From: Burkholderia sp. D-99
GTDB taxonomy: Bacteria; Pseudomonadota; Gammaproteobacteria; Burkholderiales; Burkholderiaceae
NCBI RefSeq assembly: GCF_011605345.1
Contig: NZ_JAAOXM010000013.1
Span: forward strand, 62,001 to 126,000
Length of the DNA stretch: 64,000 nucleotides
Direction: 5' to 3'
The notes beneath the pieces were generated by a model. It did not search any database and was not told the DNA's origin. It saw only the letters and a program-made list of their open reading frames with translations. Below are positions 41,120-50,403 of this stretch, one piece after another. The stretch's first letter is position 1, and each line of letters begins with the position of its first letter. The position numbers and the translations under genes are program-made.

Positions 41120-41139
41120 AAGTTCCAATTTGGAACTTA
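41119..41139. promoter_or_regulatory. Perfect 10-1-10 palindrome, putative HxlR operator
   Basis: TAAGTTCCAA (41119-41128) and TTGGAACTTA (41130-41139) are perfect inverted repeats around T. It lies between the divergent hxlR-type and thioesterase genes, next to the -10 region of the latter. HxlR/MarR-like dimers bind palindromes of this size. Confidence 0.7.
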
Positions 41140-41177
41140 CTAGCGCGGCAACGCGCTTTCAACCCGGAGACAACCCG

Positions 41178-41615
41178 ATGAACCCGCTTTCCCTGTCTGG
41201 TCTCGATTTGCTGCGCGCTGCGGTATCGGGCGATGCGCCGCTCGCGTCGATTTCCGAGACGATCCCGATGCGACCGCTCGACGTCGAGCTCGGTTATGTG
41301 AAATTTTCGGCGCGGGCGGACGGCCGGCACCTGAATCCGCTCGGCGGCGTGCACGGCGGGTTCGCGGCGACGGTGCTCGATTCGGTCACGGGGTGTGCGG
41401 TGCATTCGATGCTTGATGCGGGCGTTGGCTATGGCACGGTCGATCTGCATGTGAAGATGCTGCGACCCGTGCCGCGCGACGTCGACCTGGTCGCGGAAGG
41501 ACGTGTGATTCACCTGTCGCGTTCGCTGGGCGTTGCCGAGGGCACGCTGAAGACCCCGGACGACAAGATCGTCGCGCATGCATCGGCGACCTGTTTCATC
41601 CAGCGGCCGCAATGA
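41178..41615 (+). CDS. PaaI-family hotdog thioesterase
   Basis: This 145-aa hotdog-fold acyl-CoA thioesterase has the motif NPLGGVHGGFAATVLDSVTGCAVHS, which carries the catalytic region of the PaaI clade (HGG then Asp), and GTVDLHVKMLRPVP. The substrate is unknown, probably an aromatic or short acyl-CoA. GGAGA precedes the ATG at 41178; an ATG at 41109 would run through the palindromic operator and is rejected. Control by the divergent HxlR regulator is likely. Confidence 0.9.
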   Translation: MNPLSLSGLDLLRAAVSGDAPLASISETIPMRPLDVELGYVKFSARADGRHLNPLGGVHGGFAATVLDSVTGCAVHSMLDAGVGYGTVDLHVKMLRPVPRDVDLVAEGRVIHLSRSLGVAEGTLKTPDDKIVAHASATCFIQRPQ

Positions 41616-41762
41616 AGGCGGGGCGGCAGCACTATCGGTCGGTCCCGCGCATGCGCCTTCACGCCGGTACCGAAGGCCGCCTGTAAGCGGATGTGGCGCC
41701 TGACTGAAGTGGCCGCTTCAATGTGATACGTTCCTGCTTTCCACCGACGCGACAGGAACAGC

Positions 41763-42815
41763 ATGGAATACCGCACACTTGGCGATTCGGGCATCGAGGT
41801 CAGCCTGATCGGCCTCGGCACGATGACGTGGGGCGAGCAGAATTCGGAGCGCGATGCGCACGAGCAGATCGACTACGCGATCGGGCAAGGCGTGACGCTG
41901 ATCGATGCCGCGGAGATGTATCCGGTGCCGCCGAAGCCCGATACGCAAGGGCGCACCGAGCAGTACATCGGCACCTGGCTCGCGCAGCATCGCGCGCAGC
42001 GCGAGCGCATCGTGCTCGCGACGAAAATCGCGGGGCCGGCGCGGCAGCCGCACAATCCGCGTCATATTCGCGGCGAAGGCAACCAGTTTGACCGCAAGAA
42101 CCTGACCGAAGCGCTCGACGGCAGCCTCAAGCGCTTGCAGACCGACTACGTCGACCTCTATCAGCTGCACTGGCCCGACCGCAGCACGACGACGTTCGGC
42201 CGTCCGGCCTATCCGTGGGTCGACGACACCTATACGGTGCCGATCGAGGAAACCCTCGGCGTGCTCGCGGAATTCGTGAAGGCCGGCAAGGTGCGCGCGA
42301 TCGGCGTGTCGAACGAAACGCCGTGGGGCGTCGCACAGTTCCTGCGCGCGGCCGAGAAGCTCGGGCTGCCGCGCATCGCGAGCATCCAGAATCCGTACAG
42401 CCTGCTGAACCGCACGTTCGAGAACGGGCTGTCCGAATTCACGCATCGTGACGGCGTTGGCCTGCTCGCGTATTCGCCGCTCGCGTTCGGCTGGCTGTCC
42501 GGCAAGTACGAGAACGGTGCGCGTCCGGCCGGCGCGCGCATCACGCTGTTCGAGCGCTTCCAGCGCTACAGCAAGCCGCAGGCCGTCGAGGCGACGTCGC
42601 GCTATGTCGCGCTCGCGCGGCGTCACGGGTTGTCGCCCGCGCAGCTCGCGCTGGCGTTCGTCAACAGCCGGCCGTTCGTGCGCAGCAACCTGGTCGGTGC
42701 GACGTCGCTCGAGCAGTTGAAGGAGAACATCGGCAGCATCGACGTGAAGCTGTCCGACGAAATCCTCGCCGAAATCGACGCGTTGCACGAGCTGCAGCCG
42801 AACCCCGCGCCGTAA
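41763..42815 (+). CDS. NADP(H)-dependent aldo/keto reductase (Tas-like)
   Basis: This 350-aa TIM-barrel reductase matches E. coli Tas in length and sequence pattern: LGTMTWGEQNSERDAHEQID, IDAAEMYPVPPKPDTQGRTE with the Asp-Tyr region, DLYQLHWPDRSTTTFGR and KVRAIGVSNETPWGV. Catalytic Asp, Tyr, Lys and His positions are all represented (D in LIDAAEMY, Y in the same motif, K in LATKIAG, H in QLHWPD). The physiological substrate is not known. Confidence 0.93.
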   Translation: MEYRTLGDSGIEVSLIGLGTMTWGEQNSERDAHEQIDYAIGQGVTLIDAAEMYPVPPKPDTQGRTEQYIGTWLAQHRAQRERIVLATKIAGPARQPHNPRHIRGEGNQFDRKNLTEALDGSLKRLQTDYVDLYQLHWPDRSTTTFGRPAYPWVDDTYTVPIEETLGVLAEFVKAGKVRAIGVSNETPWGVAQFLRAAEKLGLPRIASIQNPYSLLNRTFENGLSEFTHRDGVGLLAYSPLAFGWLSGKYENGARPAGARITLFERFQRYSKPQAVEATSRYVALARRHGLSPAQLALAFVNSRPFVRSNLVGATSLEQLKENIGSIDVKLSDEILAEIDALHELQPNPAP

Positions 42816-42822
42816 ATGGCGC

Positions 42823-42857
42823 GCGGCCCGCGCGGCAGCGATGCCGTGACGGGCCGC
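42823..42857. terminator. Inverted repeat between convergent genes
   Basis: GCGGCCCG and CGGGCCGC (8-bp perfect arms) enclose CGGCA/TGCCG. It lies 8 bp after the reductase stop and 36 bp before the end of the convergent MFS gene. No T-run follows closely, so termination is probable but not certain. Confidence 0.4.
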
Positions 42858-42892
42858 ACCGGCGGCGCATCGCTGCGCCGTCGTTTCTTCCG

Positions 42893-44179
42893 TTATCGCA
42901 TCTTGAGCCGCGTGCGCGCGACGAACAGCGCGGCGAGGCTCAGCACCGCACAGCCCATCAGATAGAGCGCCGGTGACAGTCGGTTGCCGGTCGTGCTGAT
43001 CAGCCAGGTGATCACGAACGGCGCAAAGCCGCCGAACAGCGTGACGCCCGTGTTGTAGCTGACCGCGAGCCCCGTTGCGCGCGTCTGCGACGGGAACAGT
43101 TCGGCCATCAGCGCCGGCAGCGCGCCGCAGTACATCGCCTTCAGCATGCCGATCCAGACCAGTGCGACGAGCATCGTCGCGAACGACGCGTGACGCGTGA
43201 GCCACGCGAACGTCGGCCACACGGTGACGAGCATCAGCAGTGCCGCGACCGCCATCATGCGGATCCGCCCGGTGCTGTCGGACAGATGGCCGACGACCGG
43301 CGTGACGAGCGTCAGCACGAAGCCGGTCGCCAGCGTCGCGGCGAAGCCCGTCGACGCAGGCAGCCCGAGCTGCTTGATCGCGTAAGTCGGCATGTACAGG
43401 ATCATGTAGTTGATCGCGGTCGAGATCACGAGCGCGCCGATCGACAACAGTACCCGCATCTTTTGTTCCGCGAACAGCTCGCGCACGGGCGCCTCGGAGC
43501 GCGCCTGCGTCTTGAACTCGACGCCTTCGTCGACGTAGCGGCGGATGTACAGCCCGACCGGGCCGATCGCGAGCCCGAACAGGAACGGCACGCGCCACCC
43601 CCAGCTTTCGAGTTGCGCGGTGGTCAGCGTGGCCGTCAGCAGCGCGCCGAAGCCCGATGCGAGCAGCGTCGCGAGGCCCTGGCTCGCGAACTGCCAGCTC
43701 GACATGAAGCCGCGTCGCTGCGGCGCGTGTTCGACGAGGAACGCGGTCGAGCTCGCGAATTCGCCGCCGGCGGAAAAGCCCTGCATCAGCCGCGACAGCA
43801 TGATCCCGAGCGGCGCGAGAATGCCGATCGATGCGTAGGTCGGCATCAGCGCGATCAGCAGCGTGCCGGCCATCATCATCGCGATCGACAGCAGCAGCGA
43901 CGCCTTGCGGCCCGCGCGATCCGCGTATGCGCCGAGGACGAAGCCGCCGATCGGCCGGATCAGGTAGGACAGCCCGAACGTGCCGAGCGTGAGCATCAGC
44001 GACGTCGCTTCGCTCGTGGCGGGGAAGAACAGCTTGGCGATCGTCACCGCGAAGAAGCCGTAGACGATCAGGTCGAACCATTCGAGCGCGTTGCCGATCG
44101 ACGCCGCGAAGATGAGGCGCCGGATCTTCGCGGCGCTGGGGCGTGCGGCGTCCTGCGAGGTCAGGGTGGTCGTGTTCAT
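42893..44179 (-). CDS. MFS transporter of the metabolite:H+ symporter family
   Basis: This 428-aa inner-membrane symporter has 12 predicted helices. It belongs to the MHS branch (ProP/KgtP-like) as shown by GNALEWFDLIVYGFFAVTIAKLFFP, the RPIGGFVLGAYADRAGRKASL loop and QGFSAGGEFASSTAFLVEHAP. It lies 35 bp after a M20 peptidase gene in the same direction. Uptake of the peptide or conjugate that the peptidase hydrolyses is a reasonable guess, and the divergent LysR protein probably controls both. Confidence 0.92.
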   Translation of the reverse strand: MNTTTLTSQDAARPSAAKIRRLIFAASIGNALEWFDLIVYGFFAVTIAKLFFPATSEATSLMLTLGTFGLSYLIRPIGGFVLGAYADRAGRKASLLLSIAMMMAGTLLIALMPTYASIGILAPLGIMLSRLMQGFSAGGEFASSTAFLVEHAPQRRGFMSSWQFASQGLATLLASGFGALLTATLTTAQLESWGWRVPFLFGLAIGPVGLYIRRYVDEGVEFKTQARSEAPVRELFAEQKMRVLLSIGALVISTAINYMILYMPTYAIKQLGLPASTGFAATLATGFVLTLVTPVVGHLSDSTGRIRMMAVAALLMLVTVWPTFAWLTRHASFATMLVALVWIGMLKAMYCGALPALMAELFPSQTRATGLAVSYNTGVTLFGGFAPFVITWLISTTGNRLSPALYLMGCAVLSLAALFVARTRLKMR

Positions 44180-44214
44180 CGTATGTGCAGGTCCCGTGAA
44201 AGGGGCGAAGCGCG

Positions 44215-45636
44215 TTACAGGGCGGCGCCGGCCGCGGCGGGTGCCGCGCGGCGGACGGTCGGCGCGTCGTCGCCGAGATCCCAGAAGAGGCCGGCCATCA
44301 TCTGCAGCCCCTCGCTGACGACGCTCGCGAGCAGGTGCTCGTCGGGCGCGTGCTGCGAGCATGCCGGGTACGAGTGCGGCACCCACAGCGTCGGCAGCCC
44401 GAGCGTGTCGGCGAACACTTCGTTCGGCAGCGTGCCGCCGAGATTCGGCAGGATCGCCGGCTTCTTGCCGGTGGTGCGCGCCAGCGACGCGACAGCCCAG
44501 CTGACCCACGGATCGTCCGGCGGCACGCGCGTCGCCGGAGCGCCGCGTTCGACGTCGATCTCGATGTCGGGGAAGCCGTGCGCATCGAGGTGCGTGCGCA
44601 GATGTGCATGCAGCGCTTCCCAGTCGGTGCCGACGACGAAGCGCAACTGGCAGTGTGCGTACGCGACGGGCGGGATCGCATTGACGGGGTGCTCGGGATT
44701 GCCGGCCTTGAACGCGAGGATCTCGAACGTGTTCCAGCCGAACACGCGCTCGGGCGCGGTGAGGCCGGGCTCGCCCCAGTCGGTGTCGAGGGCCGGGTCG
44801 CCGGGGCCGCCGCCGACGGACAGATCCGCAAGTGCGTCGCGCACGGCGGCCGGGATCGGCGGCGGGCGCAGCCCTTCGACGCGAATTGCGCCGCGCGCGT
44901 CGACGAGGCTCGCGAGCGCATGCGCGAGCACGATCGCCGGATTGCGCAGCAGCCCGCCCCAGTTGCCGGAGTGATGCGCGCCGTCGCGGGCGCGCAGGCT
45001 CAGCTTGAAGTTGACCGAGCCGCGCGAGCCGAGGAATACCGTGGGGCGCGCGGCGGCGATGCGCGGGCCGTCGGACGCGATCAGCACGTCGGCCGCGAGC
45101 GCATCGCGTTCCTGGCGGCACAGCGCGTCGAGGCCCGGCGATCCCGTTTCTTCACCCATCTCGATCAGCAGCTTCGCGTTGAAGCCGAGCCGGCCGCCGC
45201 GTGCGTCGAGCACGCTGGCGAGCGCGGCCAGGTTGATCGTGTGCTGGCCCTTGTTGTCGGCGCTGCCGCGGCCGTACCAGCGGTCGCCGTCGGCCGTCAG
45301 CGTCCACGGCGACAGCGGCGCGCGCCACTGCGCGTCGTAGCCGCGCACGACGTCGCCGTGGCCGTAGATCAGTACGGTCGGCAGTGCATCGTCTTCATGG
45401 CGCGACGCGAGCAGGAATGGTCCGCCGCCGTCGACGGGGTTGTCGACGATCCGCGACGTGAAGCCGAGGCGGGCAGCCTCGGGGGCGATCTCGTCGGTCA
45501 GGTACGCGCGCAGCGCGGCTTCGTTGCCGCTGTCCTGGCTTTCGGTGCGCAGGCCGACGCGGCGGCTCAGGGTCGTGAAGAACGCACCGGATTCGAACTG
45601 GTTCAGCGCGTGCTGGATGGCGGCGGTACGGCTCAA
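44215..45636 (-). CDS. M20-family metallopeptidase
   Basis: This 473-aa zinc aminoacyl- or dipeptidase has conserved metal and catalytic segments: YGHGDVVRGYD (His, Asp), WYGRGSADNKGQH (Asp), EMGEETGSPGL (catalytic Glu pair) and PHSYPACSQHAPDEHL (terminal His). The insert domain for dimerisation lies in the middle. It is first in an operon with the MFS symporter. The substrate may be a dipeptide or an N-acyl amino acid. Confidence 0.92.
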   Translation of the reverse strand: MSRTAAIQHALNQFESGAFFTTLSRRVGLRTESQDSGNEAALRAYLTDEIAPEAARLGFTSRIVDNPVDGGGPFLLASRHEDDALPTVLIYGHGDVVRGYDAQWRAPLSPWTLTADGDRWYGRGSADNKGQHTINLAALASVLDARGGRLGFNAKLLIEMGEETGSPGLDALCRQERDALAADVLIASDGPRIAAARPTVFLGSRGSVNFKLSLRARDGAHHSGNWGGLLRNPAIVLAHALASLVDARGAIRVEGLRPPPIPAAVRDALADLSVGGGPGDPALDTDWGEPGLTAPERVFGWNTFEILAFKAGNPEHPVNAIPPVAYAHCQLRFVVGTDWEALHAHLRTHLDAHGFPDIEIDVERGAPATRVPPDDPWVSWAVASLARTTGKKPAILPNLGGTLPNEVFADTLGLPTLWVPHSYPACSQHAPDEHLLASVVSEGLQMMAGLFWDLGDDAPTVRRAAPAAAGAAL

Positions 45637-45801
45637 GTCGTGTCTCCTCTGACGGGGTCGCTACGCGCGCGGATCGCGCATGCAACGTGAAGTGCGATCG
45701 ATTCTAGAAAGCCGTTTTTTTTGTCACAATGATCGAATTTCGAACCTTTCTTTGCCGAAAAGGCAAAGCAGCGCGGCCGGCAGCCGGGTGGAGACAGAAC
45801 G

Positions 45802-46755
45802 ATGGCGGCATTCCTGCATGGCCTGGCGTTGCGGTATTTCGTCGAAGTGGCGCGCACCGGCTCGATCAGCGATGCATCCGCGCGGCTGCACGTGGCCGTA
45901 TCGGCGATCAGCCGCCAGATCGCGAAACTCGAGAGCGAGCTCGGCGCACCGCTGTTCGAGCGCCGGCCGCGCGGGATGGCGCTGTCGGAGGCCGGCGAGC
46001 GGCTGCTGGCGTTCGCGCAGCGCAGCCTGCTGGAAGCCGAGCACGTGATGAAGGACATCGGCGGGCTCGACGCGCTGCACGGCAGCCTGTTGAAGATCGC
46101 ATGCTCGGAAGGGTTCGCGATCGATTTCCTGCCCGGCACGCTCGCGCGCTTCAAGGCGCGCCATCCGGGTGTCGATTTCTCCGTGTGGGTCGTGTCGCCG
46201 GCGGAAGCGACGCGGCGCGTGCGTGACGGCGATGTGGACATCGCATTGAGCTTCAGCCTCGCGCCGGAGAAGGGCGTGCGCGTCGAGCATACCGAGCGCG
46301 CGCCGATCTTCGCGCTGATGCGGCGCGACCATCCGCTCGCGACGCGTGAAGCGGTATCGCTCGCCGATGTCGCGCGTCACCCGCACGTGCTGCCTGAGGC
46401 CGGCACGACGGTGCGCCAGTTGATCGACATCGCGTGCGCACTCGACGGGCTGCTGCTCGAGCCCGAACTGACGAGCAACAACACGGCGGCGATGTACGGC
46501 TACGCGCGCCGCACGGGCGCGGTGATGTTCACGGGGCTGCTGTCGGTGCGCGACCGCTGCGACGCGGACGGCTTCGTCGTCGTGCCCGTGACGAACCCGC
46601 AGCTTCGCGAGCGCAGCATCCAGGTGCAGACGATGGCGGGGCGCGATCTGCCCGCGTCGGTTCGCGCGTTTCGCGACCATCTGATCGACGCGATGCAGGC
46701 CGCATCGCCACCGCCGGCCGCCGCGCGCGGCCCGAGGCGCCGGCCCGTGAGATAA
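45802..46755 (+). CDS. LysR-family transcriptional regulator
   Basis: This 317-aa regulator has an N-terminal helix-turn-helix (residues 8-68; FVEVARTGSISDASARLHVAVSAISRQIAKLE) and a periplasmic-binding-like effector domain (about 93-295). It is divergent from the M20 peptidase–MFS operon across 165 bp, the usual arrangement for an activator of the neighbouring operon. The C-terminal tail is Pro/Arg-rich. Confidence 0.93.
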   Translation: MAAFLHGLALRYFVEVARTGSISDASARLHVAVSAISRQIAKLESELGAPLFERRPRGMALSEAGERLLAFAQRSLLEAEHVMKDIGGLDALHGSLLKIACSEGFAIDFLPGTLARFKARHPGVDFSVWVVSPAEATRRVRDGDVDIALSFSLAPEKGVRVEHTERAPIFALMRRDHPLATREAVSLADVARHPHVLPEAGTTVRQLIDIACALDGLLLEPELTSNNTAAMYGYARRTGAVMFTGLLSVRDRCDADGFVVVPVTNPQLRERSIQVQTMAGRDLPASVRAFRDHLIDAMQAASPPPAAARGPRRRPVR

Positions 46756-46798
46756 TCGCCAATCCGCCTTCCGCGCCCATGCGACTCATCGAGCCGCA

Positions 46799-47947
46799 TT
46801 GCCCCTGTTCGACGCCAAATTGAAGAACCTGATTGTCACCCTCGATCGCGCCGGCGAGTTCGACGAGATCATCGACGTGCGCACGCCGCTCGAGTTCGCC
46901 GAGGACCATATTCCCGGCGCGCTGAACGCGCCCGTGCTCAGCAACGAGGAGCGCGTGCTCGTCGGCACGATGTACCGCCAGGTGTCGCCGTACGAGGCGA
47001 CGCGCGTCGGCGCGGCGATCGTCGCGCGCAACATCGCACGCCATCTCGACACGACGTTCGCCGACCGGCCGCGCAACTGGCGGCCGCTGATCTACTGCTG
47101 GCGCGGCGGCAAGCGTTCGGGCTCGATGACGACCTGGTTCAACCTGATCGGCTGGAAGGCGCGCCAACTCGACGGCGGCTACAAGGCGTACCGCCAGTCG
47201 GTGTGCGCGACGCTCGACTCGCTGCCGACGCGCTTTCGCTACATCGCGCTCGTCGGCCATACGGGCTGCGGCAAGACGCGCCTGCTGAACGCGCTGCACG
47301 ACGTGGGCGCGCAGACGCTCGATCTCGAGGCGCTCGCGTGCCATCGCGGCTCGCTGCTCGGCGCGCTGCCGGGCAAGCCGCAGCCGGCGCAGAAGGGGTT
47401 CGATTCGGGGCTCGTCGAAATGCTTGGACGTTTCGACCCCGAATGGCCGGTGTTCGTCGAGTCGGAAAGCCGCAGGATCGGGCTCGTGCAGTTGCCGATC
47501 GCGCTGATCGAAGCGTTTCACGCCGGGCCGTGGGTGCATGTCGACGCGGCGCACGACGAGCGGATCGCGTTCCTCCTCGAGGATTACGCGCACCTGTTCG
47601 ACGAACCGGACGCGTTCAAGGCGCAGCTCCATCGGCTGATCGGCCTGCATAGCCGCGACCAGGTGACGCACTGGAAGGCGCTGATCGATGGCAACGCGCG
47701 GGCCGAGCTGTTCACCGAGCTGATCGACAAGCATTACGATCCCGCCTACGCACGGACCTACCGCGCGGCGTACAACAAGCCGAACCGGGCGTTGACGTTC
47801 ACGTTCCGACCCAACGCGGCCGACGTGCGCGAACAGGCGCGCACGCTGCTGGCCGAACTCGCGCAAACCGGGTTGCCCGCATCGGCCGCGCTTGCCGCAG
47901 GCGCGACATCCGCAACCGACAAAAACCAATCGACGACCACACGATGA
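46799..47947 (+). CDS. selU: tRNA 2-selenouridine synthase
   Basis: This enzyme (also called MnmH or YbbB) replaces 2-thiouridine by 2-selenouridine at the tRNA wobble position using selenophosphate. It has 382 aa. An N-terminal rhodanese domain holds the catalytic cysteine in YCWRGGKRSGS (about residue 99), and a C-terminal P-loop domain has GHTGCGKTRLL. The start is TTG at 46799 (MPLFDAKLKNLIV), which gives the normal N-terminus; the start remains uncertain. Its stop overlaps the next gene as ATGA, so expression is coupled to a membrane permease. Confidence 0.9.
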   Translation: MPLFDAKLKNLIVTLDRAGEFDEIIDVRTPLEFAEDHIPGALNAPVLSNEERVLVGTMYRQVSPYEATRVGAAIVARNIARHLDTTFADRPRNWRPLIYCWRGGKRSGSMTTWFNLIGWKARQLDGGYKAYRQSVCATLDSLPTRFRYIALVGHTGCGKTRLLNALHDVGAQTLDLEALACHRGSLLGALPGKPQPAQKGFDSGLVEMLGRFDPEWPVFVESESRRIGLVQLPIALIEAFHAGPWVHVDAAHDERIAFLLEDYAHLFDEPDAFKAQLHRLIGLHSRDQVTHWKALIDGNARAELFTELIDKHYDPAYARTYRAAYNKPNRALTFTFRPNAADVREQARTLLAELAQTGLPASAALAAGATSATDKNQSTTTR

Positions 47948-49002
47948 CGACCACACGCACCCAACCCAGTCCGGCCCTCGGCTGGATGACCTTCCTGCTG
48001 ATCGCGGTCGCGGGACTGTTCTATGTGAAATGGTTCCCGTACTACAACAAGGCGTTCGTTGCCGCCGAGCACCATTCGATCGGCCAGTCGATCCTGATGG
48101 GCACGTCGGCGACCGCCCCCGAGCCGTCGCTGAAGGCCGCGCTCGACTATGCATGGGCGTACGGCAAGGCGATCTGGCAGGCGATGGTGCTCGGCCTGCT
48201 GCTCGGTTCGGCCGTGCAGGCGCTGCTGCCCGCGCACTGGGTCGCGCGCGTGCTCGGCCGCACCGGCTTCGGCAGCGTCGCCGCGGGCGGCCTGCTGTCG
48301 CTGCCCGGGATGATGTGCACGTGCTGCGCGGCACCGGTCGTCGCGGGTCTGCGTGCGCGCCATGCATCGCCGGGCGGCGCGGTCGCGTTCTGGCTCGGCA
48401 ACACGGTGCTGAATCCGGCCGCGCTGGTGTTCATGGGCTTCGTGCTCGGCTGGCACTGGAGTGCGTTGCGCCTCGTGCTCGGCATCGCGATGGTGTTCGG
48501 CATCGGCTATCTGCTGAACCGCATTGCACGACCTGAAGACCGCAGCATCGACGATGCGCAGCTCGCCGCGCTGGCGGCCGAGCAGGCCGCGGCCGGCAAT
48601 CCGTTCGTCCGCTGGGTGAAGCTGCTCGCGCGCATGGCCGTGCGGCTCGTGCCCGAATACATCGTGCTCGTGCTGCTGCTCGGCGCCGCGCGCGCATGGC
48701 TGTTCCCGCATATCGGCCCGGACATCGGCAATCATCTCGGCTGGATCGTCGCCTTCGCGGTCGCGGGCATGCTGTTCGTGATCCCGACGGCCGGCGAGGT
48801 GCCGATCATCCAGGCGATGCTGTCGCTCGGCATGGGCGTCGGCCCGGCCGCCGCGCTGCTGATGACGCTGCCGCCGATCAGCGTGCCGTCGCTCGCGATG
48901 CTCGCGCGTTCGTTCAAGCCGTACATGCTGGCGATCGTCGCGATCCTCGTCGTCGTGTTCGGGATCGCGAGCGGCCTGCTCGCGGTCGCGCTCGGGTTCT
49001 GA
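47944..49002 (+). CDS. Permease of the DUF318/ArsP superfamily with cysteine cluster
   Basis: This 352-aa inner-membrane protein has eight or more predicted helices. The conserved first repeat ends in LPGMMCTCCAAPVVAGLRAR (three cysteines at a membrane bend), and the second repeat has IPTAGEVPIIQAML. This is the PF03773-type permease family, whose members export organoarsenicals (ArsP) or handle copper/zinc. The start codon overlaps the selU stop, so the two are translationally coupled. A role with selenium or another soft metalloid is inference from the pairing. Confidence 0.88.
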   Translation: MTTTRTQPSPALGWMTFLLIAVAGLFYVKWFPYYNKAFVAAEHHSIGQSILMGTSATAPEPSLKAALDYAWAYGKAIWQAMVLGLLLGSAVQALLPAHWVARVLGRTGFGSVAAGGLLSLPGMMCTCCAAPVVAGLRARHASPGGAVAFWLGNTVLNPAALVFMGFVLGWHWSALRLVLGIAMVFGIGYLLNRIARPEDRSIDDAQLAALAAEQAAAGNPFVRWVKLLARMAVRLVPEYIVLVLLLGAARAWLFPHIGPDIGNHLGWIVAFAVAGMLFVIPTAGEVPIIQAMLSLGMGVGPAAALLMTLPPISVPSLAMLARSFKPYMLAIVAILVVVFGIASGLLAVALGF

Positions 49003-49103
49003 CGCGCGCAAGCGGTGCGCCGGCCGGGCGCAATCGTCATATTCATCCGGCGCCGCCGTTTCACGCGTGCGGCGCCATTTACAAGAAGCAAACAGGAAAA
49101 CGC

Positions 49104-49526
49104 ATGACCCAACCGAAGATCCATCCTCGACTCGAAAAGGCGCTGACGCGCGGCGATCTCGCGATCCGCCAGGCCAATTCCGCGCGGGCGACTGCCGTGC
49201 TGAACGCACTGGGCACGATGATCATCGAGGCCTCCGCGACGATCGGCGTCGAGGCCAGCATCGACATTCCGCAAGGTGAGCGCATTTACGATCCGGTCAA
49301 CGGCCTGTGGCCGCAGAAGATGCTGGTGTCGTTCGACGGCCCGGTGGACGAAGCCGATGCGGACGAACTGCGCTCGGTCTACCTGGTTGCCGACGATCCG
49401 GGCACGCAGTTCCGCGTCGAATGGCATCGCGCGGACGGCAAGCTCGGCCGCCAGGAAGGGGGCCCGCTCGCGACCGTCGCGTTCCTGACCGACGTCGAGA
49501 TCCCGTGGAGCGACGACGACGAGTAA
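49104..49526 (+). CDS. Hypothetical protein
   Basis: This 140-aa soluble, acidic protein (IHPRLEKALTRGDLAIRQANSARATAV at the start; tail DVEIPWSDDDE) has no signal or membrane segment. AGGAAAA precedes the ATG at 49104. It has alpha-then-beta character, with no family recognised. It lies 100 bp after the permease. Confidence 0.72.
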   Translation: MTQPKIHPRLEKALTRGDLAIRQANSARATAVLNALGTMIIEASATIGVEASIDIPQGERIYDPVNGLWPQKMLVSFDGPVDEADADELRSVYLVADDPGTQFRVEWHRADGKLGRQEGGPLATVAFLTDVEIPWSDDDE

Positions 49527-49563
49527 CGTCGCCGCATGAAGCCGGCGCCCGATGCGCCGGCCG

Positions 49564-50397
49564 TCAGCGCATCATCCGCCGCCGGAACAGCCACGCGGAC
49601 AGCAGGAATCCGCCGACCGCGTAGCCGGCGAGTACCGCGACATGCAGCGCGACGTCGGTCGCCGGCCGACCGAGCATCGCGGGCCGGATCAACTCGACGG
49701 CATTCGCGAGCGGCAGCGCCTGCGCTGCGTACTGCGCGATCGGCGGCAGCTGCGTGGTCGGGAAGAACACGCCCGACAGCAGCAGCATCGGTGTCAGCAC
49801 GAGCGTCTGATAAAACATGAAGAAATCGTAGGACGGCGCGAGCGCCGTGACGATCATCGCGATGCTCGCAAACGCGAGGCCTGCGAGCGCGATCACGGGC
49901 AGCGCCGCGAGCATCGACGGAAACTGCGCATAGCCGAGCGCCCCCGCGACGAGCATGATCGCGGCCCCCGACAGCATCGCCTTGCTGGCCCCCCAGACGA
50001 TCTCGCCGAGCACGATGTCGCCGAGCGCGAGCGGCGTATGCATGATCGCTTCCCACGTGCGCTGCACGTGCATCCGCGAGAAACCCGAATACATCGACTC
50101 GAAGCTCGCGGACATCATCACGCTCGACCCGACCGTGCCGGCCGCGAGGAACGCGATATACGACACGCCGTCGACATGGCCGAGCATCAGGCCGAGCCCG
50201 AATCCCAAGCCGAACAGATAGATCATCGGATCGGCAAGATTGCCGAACAGCGACGCGAGCGCGAGCTTGCGCCAGACGAGATAGTTGCGCCGCCAGACGG
50301 CGATCCAGTTGGTCGCGTTCGCGGGCATCGCGATCGCGAAGCGTGACACGCGCGGCGGTGCCGACGGTGCGGTGGCGGAATAGTTGCGCACGTCCAT
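49564..50397 (-). CDS. nodJ: ABC-2 type transporter permease (NodJ-like)
   Basis: This 277-aa inner-membrane exporter subunit has six helices and the ABC-2 signature (MPLANAVELIRPAMLG-like segment LPLANAVELIRPAMLGRP). The preceding ATPase is NodI-like. In rhizobia NodIJ exports Nod factor; in Burkholderia the pair is common in strains without nodulation genes, so the cargo here is unknown. It starts 6 bp after the ATPase ends. Confidence 0.9.
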   Translation of the reverse strand: MDVRNYSATAPSAPPRVSRFAIAMPANATNWIAVWRRNYLVWRKLALASLFGNLADPMIYLFGLGFGLGLMLGHVDGVSYIAFLAAGTVGSSVMMSASFESMYSGFSRMHVQRTWEAIMHTPLALGDIVLGEIVWGASKAMLSGAAIMLVAGALGYAQFPSMLAALPVIALAGLAFASIAMIVTALAPSYDFFMFYQTLVLTPMLLLSGVFFPTTQLPPIAQYAAQALPLANAVELIRPAMLGRPATDVALHVAVLAGYAVGGFLLSAWLFRRRMMR

Positions 50398-50403
50398 GAT
50401 CGA

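Noticed and set aside
41718..44081. 787-codon open frame on the minus strand
   Set aside because: It runs antisense to the aldo-keto reductase and out of frame through the MFS gene. Such long frames are expected in high-GC DNA; the composition is Arg/Asp/Ala-rich and shows no domain.
43190..44974. 594-codon plus-strand frame opposite the MFS and M20 genes
   Set aside because: It has no ribosome site and shadow-like composition, and both antisense genes are well supported.
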